Of a stretch of DNA of 21,961 nucleotides, positions 1-6,682 are shown one piece after another. Location of the stretch: the NCBI GenBank assembly GCA_905479845.1, contig CAJQOB010000050.1:1-21961 (forward strand), written 5' to 3'. The notes beneath the pieces are model-generated. The model searched no databases. It was not told the DNA's origin and saw only the letters and a program-made list of their open reading frames with translations. The translations under genes were made by a program, and so were the position numbers. This DNA is from an uncultured Flavobacteriales bacterium (lineage in GTDB: Bacteria > Bacteroidota > Bacteroidia > Flavobacteriales_D > Crocinitomicaceae). How positions within the stretch are numbered: position 1 is the stretch's first letter; every line of letters starts with the position of its first letter.

Positions 1-140
1 TGTGACTAAAGTATTTTTGTGACCAAATTTTTTTGTGACTAAAAAAATTTTTTGACTAAAAATTTTTGTTGACTAAAATTTTTTTTGTGACTAAAACTTT
101 TTTTTTGACTAAAATTTTTTTGTGATAAATTTTTTTTGTG
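1..140. repeat. Degenerate 17-bp tandem repeat
   Basis: About eight copies of a unit close to GTGACTAAAATTTTTTT. The GACTAAA-like core starts at 4, 21, 37, 54, 71, 89, 107 and 124, so the period is 16 to 18 bases. Copies differ mainly in A or T run length, which is the kind of variation produced by homopolymer errors in long reads, although a real minisatellite would also drift this way. It abuts GC-rich sequence at about 141. I see no gene in it. Confidence 0.8.
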
Positions 141-371
141 AACGCGCCCGTCGCCAGTGCCATCATCGCCGGCCGCGTGCGTGCGATCGCCGTCGACGGT
201 GCGGCGGCGGCACCGTGGGCGCGATGAAAAAGCTTATCGCGCTCGCCTCGAACTACGCCAAAGAGAGAAAACAGTTCGGGCAGTCCATCTCCGAGTTCGG
301 GCTCATCAAACAAAAGATGGGGCACATGGTTGTCGACTGCTACGCCACCGAAGCTGCGGTCACGGTGTGCT
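141..371 (+). pseudogene. Acyl-CoA dehydrogenase gene fragment, foreign or chimeric
   Basis: From about 203 this frame reads GGGTVGAMKKL and then YAKERKQFG, the hallmark of the C-terminal alpha-helical domain of acyl-CoA dehydrogenases (flavoenzymes of fatty acid beta-oxidation). Only about 55 residues are recognisable. Upstream (141-202) the frame appears broken, and downstream it hits a stop at 374-376 just past the point where the sequence changes character. Composition is strongly GC-rich with C or G in most third codon positions, unlike every other gene here. It reads as real coding DNA from a high-GC bacterium joined to this AT-rich chromosome. Either the contig end is chimeric, which I think more likely, or this is a decayed transferred fragment. 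The ATG at 224 is an internal methionine of the family, not a start. Confidence 0.7.
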
Positions 372-1451
372 ATTGATGTCGAAGCTGATGTACGAGATGA
401 TTACGATGAGCGTCTCGAGATTGAGAAAAAGGTGGATGCGGCCGCAGACGAAACAGCTGAAGTTTACAAGGCAATTGGTGAGAGTAAGTACGAAAATGTT
501 CAACGTCAAAAAGCTGGGATTTCTGCAATACAGGCTAAACAAACAACTAAAGCAGAAGAGGATAAGGAATTCGTTAGAGATAATAATGAATCAGTAAAAG
601 ATGTTAAGGAAGACGTAAATGCTGTGGCGTTGGCTTACATGCAGCAGAATGATGAAAATGGCAAAGAAGTTGACGCGGAAATCGCTGAGGTAAAAAGAAA
701 AGTGATAAGTGATAATGATGGTTTCGACAAAGTACGTAAAGAAGCAAACGAGCGTTTGAAGGATATTCAGACTGATCAAGCCGAAATGTCTCAAAAGGCA
801 ACTGAAGGTCAGAATGAAAAATACCTTGCGAACAAACAAGTATTATCAGACGAAGAAGAAAAGCGTAAGGTGGTAACAGAGAAGGCTGAGCTTGCAATGG
901 ATAGTAAGATTGCATATGTGAACGAAAAAGATCGTCAAGCTCATTCAACAACATCTCAAAGCCAACTTTCCGATACTGAAGAGAGGTTAAGTGCTAAGCA
1001 GAAAATTGCTAATCAGGAAATCGCTCGATCGAGCAAGTCTACAGAGGATGCTGAATCACATGTTGAGAATACAGAGAATTTGAAAGACGTGAAAAAGGCA
1101 AGCGATGCTAAAGCTGAAACTGAGGGACGCATTCAACGCGAAAAAAACTTACAGGCTCAACAAAGTTTGGATAAGATTGAAGGATCAAAGAAAGAAAAAG
1201 TGAAGATTGCTAATTCACTCGGACAAGAATATCCAGAAGGAGTAAGTCAAGAGTTGTTTTCTCGTAAAGATGAAGCTGGATTGATAACAACGGTGATCAC
1301 TCGTCGTATAGTTGTCGTTGATGGGCATGCAGATGTGTATGTTCGAACAGAAACAAAGAATGGAATTACATACTCTAAAAATGGTAACCCAAGTTTAAGT
1401 TATGTTTGGAACAGTGAAACGCAAGGTCCAGATTTGGAGCGTCATTATTAG
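372..1451 (+). CDS. Coiled-coil protein, 5'-truncated
   Basis: The open frame continues left to 330, but residues before about 372 derive from the GC-rich foreign segment, so the true N-terminus is missing. The visible part (about 359 residues) is very rich in Lys, Glu, Asp, Ala and Gln and almost free of Pro and aromatic residues until its end, suggesting a long helical coiled coil. The last 70 or so residues change to a beta-rich tail with VITRRIVVVDG, DVYVRTETKNG and ITYSKNG, ending LERHY. I recall similar tails in uncharacterised Flavobacteriales proteins, but this is from memory. The stop lies inside the 5' end of apbE (50-base overlap), implying co-transcription. Function is unknown; a structural or envelope-associated role is a guess. 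Base composition matches the downstream genes, so it belongs to the host chromosome. Confidence 0.75.
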   Translation: MDVEADVRDDYDERLEIEKKVDAAADETAEVYKAIGESKYENVQRQKAGISAIQAKQTTKAEEDKEFVRDNNESVKDVKEDVNAVALAYMQQNDENGKEVDAEIAEVKRKVISDNDGFDKVRKEANERLKDIQTDQAEMSQKATEGQNEKYLANKQVLSDEEEKRKVVTEKAELAMDSKIAYVNEKDRQAHSTTSQSQLSDTEERLSAKQKIANQEIARSSKSTEDAESHVENTENLKDVKKASDAKAETEGRIQREKNLQAQQSLDKIEGSKKEKVKIANSLGQEYPEGVSQELFSRKDEAGLITTVITRRIVVVDGHADVYVRTETKNGITYSKNGNPSLSYVWNSETQGPDLERHY

Positions 1452-2466
1452 TGGGAGCATAGGTCTTTTGGCCTGTGAAACTCCTTCGGTCGAAGCGACA
1501 GAAATAATTCGAAATTTTCGAGGCAACACTCAAGGAACAACCTATGAAATCATTGTTGCTGATAACGAAGTAAATTTCACAAATGCTGAAATCGACTCGG
1601 TTTTGGATCAATTCGATGCATCACTTTCAACGTACATTCCAACTTCAAAAATTAGCCAGCTCAACTCAAGTGAAGAATCACTTAAGATAGAGGACGAATC
1701 AGGTTTTTTCAAAACTTGTTACCTTCAAAGTCAGGATATATTCCAAGCCACGAATGGCTCATTTGATCCTTCTGTTTTCCCTTTGGTGAAAGGATGGGGG
1801 TTCATGGATAACGTTGAGTCGCCATTGTCACAACATGAGGTTGATTACTTGTTGAATGATATTGGTTTTGATCAACATCATTCCATTCAGTTTAATGGAA
1901 AATCAATTGAGCTGATCAAAACAAATCCAGGTTTTCAACTAGACTTTAATGCAATTGCGCAAGGGTATTCTGTCGATGTTTTGGGTGATTTTCTGAACGA
2001 GAGAGGGCAAAAGAACTACTACATTGAAATTGGAGGCGAATTGTTGCTTCGAGGTAAGAATATCAAAGGAACAGATTGGAATATCGGAATTGACATCCCT
2101 GCTGACAAGAGTTCAACTTATGAAATAGAGAACATCGTATCCATTTCTGATGAAGCGATTGCTACAAGTGGAAGCTACCGAAAATTCTATGAGAAGGACG
2201 GGAATCGATATGCTCATTTCCTTGATCCGAAAACGGGATATCCAGTTCAACATTCTCTGCTCAGTGCTAGTGTAATTGCTCCAACTTGTTCTGAAGCCGA
2301 TGCCTATGCCACAGCGTTTATGGTAATGGGAGCAGAAAAGGCGCTGAAATTTGTTCAAGACCACCCTGAATTAAAGCTCAAGGTTTACCTCTTGGAAGCA
2401 GATGGGAACGATGGTTATCTACGTTCAATGAGCGCGGGATTCGCAACTTACTTGAGTGGAGAGTAG
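1402..2466 (+). CDS. apbE: FAD:protein FMN transferase (ApbE), lipoprotein
   Basis: ApbE moves FMN from FAD onto a threonine of target proteins such as the NqrB and NqrC subunits of the sodium-pumping NADH:quinone reductase, or RnfG and RnfD, on the outer face of the inner membrane. The 354-residue frame carries the family motifs in order: RGNTQGTTYEI near residue 40, NGSFDPSVFPLVKGWGF near 117-133, LDFNAIAQGYSVDVL, IEIGGELLLRG, and DPKTGYPV followed by EADAYATAF. In the last, D300 and T304 match the family's Mg-binding Asp and Thr. The N-terminus is a lipoprotein signal with lipobox LLAC, Cys25 being the lipidated residue. A GTG at 1414 is an alternative start that keeps the signal. The 50-base overlap with the preceding gene suggests coupling. 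No Nqr or Rnf gene is visible, so the target is not shown. Confidence 0.93.
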   Translation: MFGTVKRKVQIWSVIISGSIGLLACETPSVEATEIIRNFRGNTQGTTYEIIVADNEVNFTNAEIDSVLDQFDASLSTYIPTSKISQLNSSEESLKIEDESGFFKTCYLQSQDIFQATNGSFDPSVFPLVKGWGFMDNVESPLSQHEVDYLLNDIGFDQHHSIQFNGKSIELIKTNPGFQLDFNAIAQGYSVDVLGDFLNERGQKNYYIEIGGELLLRGKNIKGTDWNIGIDIPADKSSTYEIENIVSISDEAIATSGSYRKFYEKDGNRYAHFLDPKTGYPVQHSLLSASVIAPTCSEADAYATAFMVMGAEKALKFVQDHPELKLKVYLLEADGNDGYLRSMSAGFATYLSGE

Positions 2467-2551
2467 GTTTTCATCATGAAGTTGTTGGAAATTCATTAAA
2501 CGTGGCTCAGTCTGAGTGCATTTTTGCAGTACTTTCATCAAAAGCGCTCTC

Positions 2552-2911
2552 ATGAAAGAAAATCGCCTGTTAAAAGTATTGCTCCTAGTCATTTCTTTGG
2601 TCCTTGGAGGGTTAATTATTGCCTATTACTGGCAAGTGGAATTACATACTGACATGCTGAAAGTTCCCATGTATGTAATGATTTTCGCGCTGGGATACAT
2701 TCTCACCCAAATTGCGCGTCGCTATCTTTTTATAGGTAAAAAATGGTGGGATTGGTTCTACTATATCGCGCTTACTTCGATGATAATTCCGATTTTCTTT
2801 TCAACGCCAGAGCGTCAAGTAATGTTCAATTATTTGACTGATTACGGGACTTTCTTTTTTGTGATTCCTTCAATACTCGATGCACGCGAACTCCTTTCAA
2901 AAAACGACTAG
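2552..2911 (+). CDS. Small four-helix membrane protein, unknown function
   Basis: A 119-residue protein starting at ATG 2552. The frame extends to a GTG at 2516, but those 12 codons lack membrane-protein character, and MKENRLLKVLLLV gives a typical charged start. Four hydrophobic stretches at about 5-26, 38-55, 64-82 and 92-111 suggest an integral inner-membrane protein. A short Arg/Lys and Trp-rich loop (RRYLFIGKKWWDW) lies between the second and third. I do not recognise a named family. It follows apbE by 85 bases and ends one base before the mpl start codon, so it is probably translated with mpl. Its place between ApbE and Mpl suggests an envelope-related role, but nothing in the sequence shows one. 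Confidence 0.8.
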   Translation: MKENRLLKVLLLVISLVLGGLIIAYYWQVELHTDMLKVPMYVMIFALGYILTQIARRYLFIGKKWWDWFYYIALTSMIIPIFFSTPERQVMFNYLTDYGTFFFVIPSILDARELLSKND

Positions 2912-2912
2912 C

Positions 2913-4274
2913 ATGAATGTACATTTCATCGCAATTGGCGGAAGTGCCATGCACAACTTAGCAATTGCACTTTCAAGAAAAGGCGCAAAGGTCACTGGTT
3001 CTGATGACGAAATCTTTGAGCCGTCAAAATCTAGATTAGATCGACAAGGGATTTTACCTTCAACCATTGGTTGGGACGCAGAGAAAATCACTTCTGATTT
3101 GGATGCTGTGATTTTGGGAATGCACGCACGAAAGGATAACCCAGAATTGGCAAAAGCCACAGATCTTGGAATTCCAATTTTTTCTTATCCAGAATACCTC
3201 TACGAACAGAGCAAGGATAAATTCCGAGTGGTGATTGGAGGTTCTCACGGAAAAACAACCATCACTTCTATGTTGTTGCATGCGATCAATGAGATCGGAA
3301 TCAATGTGGATTACATGGTGGGTGCGCAATTGGAGGGCTATGATTACATGGTGAAGCTTTCAGAAGATGCTAAAATCATGATCCTAGAGGGAGATGAGTA
3401 CTTGAGTTCTCCGATTGATCGAAGACCGAAATTTCACCTGTACAAACCAAATGTGGCTATTATCAGCGGGATCGCTTGGGATCACATCAATGTTTTTCCA
3501 ACATTTGACAACTATGTTGAGCAATTCGACTTGTTCTGCAAGGAGATTGTCTCGGGAGGAAAGTTGGTATATAACACGGAAGATGAAGAAGTAAAGAAGT
3601 TAGGGGAGAAATGGGATGGAGCAGTTGAGGCTATTCCTTATCAAACTCCTGAATACACTGTCGAAGAGAACGGAACAACAATCCACCTCAATGAAAAGGA
3701 TTACTCGCTTCAGATTTTTGGTCAGCACAACCTTCAAAACTTGGTTGGAGCGATGAAGCTTGCTGCTGAAATTGGCATTGAGAATGATGCTTTTCTCAAC
3801 GCAATGTCATCTTTTACAGGAGCAGGGAAGCGGCTACAGAAAGTAGCGGAGAAAAGTGATTTTGTGATGTACAAAGATTTTGCGCATTCACCGTCAAAAT
3901 TGAAGGCAACGACAAAAGCGGTTAAAGAACAATACTCAGATCGAAAAGTGATTGCATGCATGGAGTTGCATACCTTTTCTTCATTAAAGAAAGAGTTTTT
4001 ACCGCATTATGAAAACGCAATGGATGCCGCTGATCATGCACTGGTGTATTTCAGCCCTGAAGTGGTGAAGCACAAAAAACTTGAGCCAATTACCAAAGAA
4101 CAAGTTCTTGCTGGTTTTGGTGGGGGAGTTGAAGTGGTAACAACTACAGATGAAGTTCGAAGTTTTTTGAATCAGTTTGAGTGGAACAACTCGGCTCTAC
4201 TGATGATGTCATCTGGAAACTTTGACGGAATCGACTATGATGAGCTAGGAGAAAAAATCTCATCTGAAATCTAA
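2913..4274 (+). CDS. mpl: UDP-N-acetylmuramate:tripeptide ligase (Mpl)
   Basis: Mpl attaches the recycled murein tripeptide L-Ala-gamma-D-Glu-meso-DAP to UDP-MurNAc in the cytoplasm, saving de novo synthesis by MurC, MurD and MurE. The 453-residue protein has the three Mur ligase domains: a Rossmann-like UDP-binding start (FIAIGGSAMHNLA), HARKDNPEL around 71-79, the ATP P-loop GSHGKTT at 110-116, the central ILEGDEY motif, and the C-terminal ligase domain with KDFAHSP and MELHTFSSLKKEF. GGSAMHNLA and HARKDN are typical of Mpl rather than MurC. The start at 2913, directly after the preceding stop, matches the usual family N-terminus; an ATG at 2880 would add 11 unrelated residues. A terminator follows 37 bases downstream. 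Substrate preference within the Mpl/MurC group is inferred from motifs. Confidence 0.92.
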   Translation: MNVHFIAIGGSAMHNLAIALSRKGAKVTGSDDEIFEPSKSRLDRQGILPSTIGWDAEKITSDLDAVILGMHARKDNPELAKATDLGIPIFSYPEYLYEQSKDKFRVVIGGSHGKTTITSMLLHAINEIGINVDYMVGAQLEGYDYMVKLSEDAKIMILEGDEYLSSPIDRRPKFHLYKPNVAIISGIAWDHINVFPTFDNYVEQFDLFCKEIVSGGKLVYNTEDEEVKKLGEKWDGAVEAIPYQTPEYTVEENGTTIHLNEKDYSLQIFGQHNLQNLVGAMKLAAEIGIENDAFLNAMSSFTGAGKRLQKVAEKSDFVMYKDFAHSPSKLKATTKAVKEQYSDRKVIACMELHTFSSLKKEFLPHYENAMDAADHALVYFSPEVVKHKKLEPITKEQVLAGFGGGVEVVTTTDEVRSFLNQFEWNNSALLMMSSGNFDGIDYDELGEKISSEI

Positions 4275-4311
4275 GTGTTCCATCTTTAAATACGATATAC
4301 ACATTGACTAG

Positions 4312-4344
4312 AAAACGGGCATCAGATAACTGATGCCCGTTTTT
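4312..4344. terminator. Bidirectional intrinsic terminator
   Basis: A perfect 14-bp inverted repeat, AAAACGGGCATCAG at 4312-4325 and its complement at 4330-4343, surrounds a 4-base loop ATAA. T-runs occur on both strands (TTTTT at 4340-4344 for the plus strand). It lies between the convergent mpl gene and the T9SS protein gene and can stop both transcripts. Confidence 0.93.
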
Positions 4345-4368
4345 GTGTGAAAGGTAGGTTTTAACGTA

Positions 4369-6375
4369 TTACTTGATCAACTTTTTGGTGATCGTTTGGT
4401 TGTTTACAGTCAACTTAACAATGTACATCCCTTGTGGTAAATCCACTGTTGAAAGCGTGATATCGTTTTGTTCTTCGAATGATGCCGAAGTCAATTCCTT
4501 TCCGTCCATTGAGTAGATTCCAACTGTTCCAGAAGCTGATTTGTTCAATGATACTGTTGTGAACTCCTTTGCAGGGTTCGGGTGAATATCGCTGATTTCC
4601 AATTGCCCTTCCTCAACAGTTTCACTATCGTTTATGAGACTCTTTCCAAGTAAACCTTGACAAAGATCTCCATTATGCGGAATGTACAAGATGTGTACTT
4701 CTTGGAAGGTAGGGTTCAAACCTGGATCGCTTGCGTAAATTACAAGATGGTTTAGTTCTCCTAATTCATATTGATTTGAGTTCAGAGTGAGCGTTGAAGG
4801 GATAGTTCCTGAACCTGCTACACTATAAAGAGTATTTATGTCTGTGCAAGTACTTGCGTTGAAATGACTGTTGTAGATAGAGTATCCGTCAATATTTGGG
4901 CAAAGAGAAATGTCGAATGAATACTCGCGACTCTTGTTACAAATAATTGGAACATTGAATGTCGTACCACAAGCCGCAACCGTTTGATAACCTATTACAT
5001 TGTTGTTAGCAGCAACCCAAGCTTTCAATCCATTAGGGTATAGCACCTGACAACAGTTATCTTCGGAGTAGTAAATCATACCCGTAACAGTACATTCCAT
5101 ACCATTTGCCAGTACCATTGTCATTGTTACTTCGTAGTAACCATCTTGTTGGGCAACAATTGTTGAGTAATTAGTTGCTCCCGTTAGAATAACAGTTCCG
5201 GCACCAGTAATTTTTCTTTTTCGAACCCATGTAGTTGAAGTTACAGTTGCTCCTTGTGGAAGGTTTGTCACGCTGATTTCACTTCGGTTACAGTCGATCT
5301 CTAGTTCTAATTCATCTGGACAGCATTCGTCTACTGTGAAATACAACCAATCTGCATCCCAGTTAGGGCCAACGATAATTGATGCTTGATAGAATGCGCC
5401 TGTACTCAAAGATGTACCGATTGCAGCCTCTAAATCAATACTTGCTGGAACTTGTCCGTTAATTGGTTGAGTTGTATAGCTAACTCCGCCTGGTACTGGA
5501 ATCCAATTCATCAAATCCCATTCCTTAACGGTAATGTAATAGCTTGTTTCGTTTTCACTTCCAGATCCATCGACGAAAATATCTCCCTCACAGAAATGTG
5601 CAACGTCGATGTTTCCGTAATATGAAGGCTCACTTGAGTAAGAAATTGGGTTTAAGGCTTCGATGTCGGCTGTTGACAGATCAACGTATGACATAGTAAG
5701 ATCATCTACGAAAATGTGCTCTATTGTGAAGTTTACTCCTTCGTATTTTGGGCGGATTTCGATTGCGTCGAATTGTTGAGCTTCCTCTGCAGCAGTCAAT
5801 GTGAACGTTGCCGTAAGATATGTCCAGTTATTTGTAGCATTCGCTCCTTCACCGTAATTCTGAATAGGTAAGTTGATGTTGATTGGAATCAATTTTTCTT
5901 GATTACAATCACCATAAACTCTAAGTAGAGCTTCCATTTTCACATTTGTTTGCTGTCCGATTGCTCCGAAGTAGGCACGAGCAGCGTAAAATGAAATTGT
6001 GTATTGACGGTTAGCAACGAATGTTCCATTCACTTGATTAATGACACTTTCCATTCTCTTTAAAGTCTGCTGACCATTGATTGTAGCCATTTTCGGTCCA
6101 ATCATTCCTGCAAAATTGTAATTGTTGGCAGTTCTTGGATTCACTCTGTTTTGTGCAGGCATGCTTCCGGCGGTGTAAAGATCAGATGTTCCCTGAAACC
6201 ACCCTGAAACATTAGAGTAGTTCTGGCTACAACCTCGATCCCAATTTGTGGCATAGTTAGGATGTCCTGGACCAGTTGCCTGTTCGAAGCCACCATTTAC
6301 TACCGTCTGAGCGCTTAGGTTAAAAGCGAAAGATAATGCGGTAAATAGTATCGCTATTAAATTCATTCTTTTCAT
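4369..6375 (-). CDS. T9SS-secreted multidomain protein with C-terminal sorting domain
   Basis: A 668-residue exported protein. ATG at 6375 gives a clean signal peptide (MKRMNLIAILFTALSF, ending NLSAQ with likely cleavage before Gln23); the frame runs on to 6435 but the extra 20 codons spoil the signal. Residues about 24-230 look like a jelly-roll, carbohydrate-binding-like domain, opening with VVNGGFE and closing with EHIFVDDLTMS. The middle has Cys-rich Ig- or PKD-like segments (DECCPDE, EDNCC). Residues about 594-668 are a type A T9SS sorting domain: IHPNPAKEF, GTVGIYSMDGKEL, LPQGMYIVKL and a final TKKLIK. The protein should cross the inner membrane by Sec and the outer membrane by T9SS, with the tail removed. 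No catalytic motif is apparent; binding or adhesion is a guess. It stands alone, divergent from the LytTR regulator. Confidence 0.9.
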   Translation of the reverse strand: MKRMNLIAILFTALSFAFNLSAQTVVNGGFEQATGPGHPNYATNWDRGCSQNYSNVSGWFQGTSDLYTAGSMPAQNRVNPRTANNYNFAGMIGPKMATINGQQTLKRMESVINQVNGTFVANRQYTISFYAARAYFGAIGQQTNVKMEALLRVYGDCNQEKLIPININLPIQNYGEGANATNNWTYLTATFTLTAAEEAQQFDAIEIRPKYEGVNFTIEHIFVDDLTMSYVDLSTADIEALNPISYSSEPSYYGNIDVAHFCEGDIFVDGSGSENETSYYITVKEWDLMNWIPVPGGVSYTTQPINGQVPASIDLEAAIGTSLSTGAFYQASIIVGPNWDADWLYFTVDECCPDELELEIDCNRSEISVTNLPQGATVTSTTWVRKRKITGAGTVILTGATNYSTIVAQQDGYYEVTMTMVLANGMECTVTGMIYYSEDNCCQVLYPNGLKAWVAANNNVIGYQTVAACGTTFNVPIICNKSREYSFDISLCPNIDGYSIYNSHFNASTCTDINTLYSVAGSGTIPSTLTLNSNQYELGELNHLVIYASDPGLNPTFQEVHILYIPHNGDLCQGLLGKSLINDSETVEEGQLEISDIHPNPAKEFTTVSLNKSASGTVGIYSMDGKELTSASFEEQNDITLSTVDLPQGMYIVKLTVNNQTITKKLIK

Positions 6376-6408
6376 TGTAAAAAATTTAGTTGTGTGAATA
6401 ATTACTGG

Positions 6409-6435
6409 CAAAATTATCGCATGAAATTCGCGCAA
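6409..6435 (-). promoter_or_regulatory. Bacteroidota promoter of the T9SS protein gene
   Basis: On the minus strand TAATTTTG (6416 to 6409) matches the Bacteroidota -7 consensus TAnnTTTG exactly. A TTG at 6435-6433 lies 16 bases upstream, slightly closer than the usual -33 element. The predicted start near 6402 leaves a leader of about 27 bases before ATG 6375. Confidence 0.6.
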
Positions 6436-6594
6436 AAAGCATCGGGAATGACAAAAGGGATAAAGGAATAATTAATAGGGATGGACTAATTTTTGAATCG
6501 GAAATTATTGAAAAGATAAGGGTGAGAAAACTTAATGTGATAAATTAATTAAATTTTAAGTTATTGTAAATCAGAATGTTGTTTTGTTTGACAT

Positions 6595-6614
6595 CTTTCG
6601 GAATTAAACGAAAG
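6595..6614. promoter_or_regulatory. Operator-like inverted repeat
   Basis: CTTTCG at 6595-6600 and CGAAAG at 6609-6614 form a perfect 6-bp inverted repeat with an 8-base AT-rich spacer, one helical turn and a half between centres. It sits in the gap between the divergent T9SS protein and LytTR regulator genes and has no T-run, so it is not a terminator. It could bind a dimeric regulator. Arms this short can occur by chance. Confidence 0.3.
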
Positions 6615-6669
6615 GGATGAAATGATGCTTTTTAGGGGCGAAAATTTTCCGTTTGAAAATTGGGAATAT

Positions 6670-6677
6670 TAGCTTTG
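6670..6677 (+). promoter_or_regulatory. TAnnTTTG box next to LytTR regulator start
   Basis: TAGCTTTG matches the -7 consensus exactly and ends only 5 bases before the ATG at 6683. A TTTG at 6652-6655 is 14 bases upstream, shorter than usual spacing. If used, transcription would begin at or next to the start codon, giving a leaderless or nearly leaderless message. Confidence 0.4.
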
Positions 6678-6682
6678 TATTC

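Noticed and set aside
56..325. Minus-strand 89-codon ORF ending in Lys/Val/Leu repeats
   Set aside because: Product of the 17-bp A/T repeat and the antisense of the dehydrogenase fragment; no gene-like features.
330..371. Continuous 373-codon ORF from 330 as the full coiled-coil gene
   Set aside because: Its first 14 codons read the GC-rich dehydrogenase fragment in the wrong frame; the reading frame is open across the junction by chance.
604..954. Minus-strand 116-codon ORF
   Set aside because: Antisense to the coiled-coil gene; its Leu/Phe-rich product simply reflects Lys/Glu-rich codons on the other strand.
2506..2516. CTCAGTCTGAG palindrome between apbE and the membrane protein gene
   Set aside because: Five-bp arms without spacing or neighbouring promoter; likely chance.
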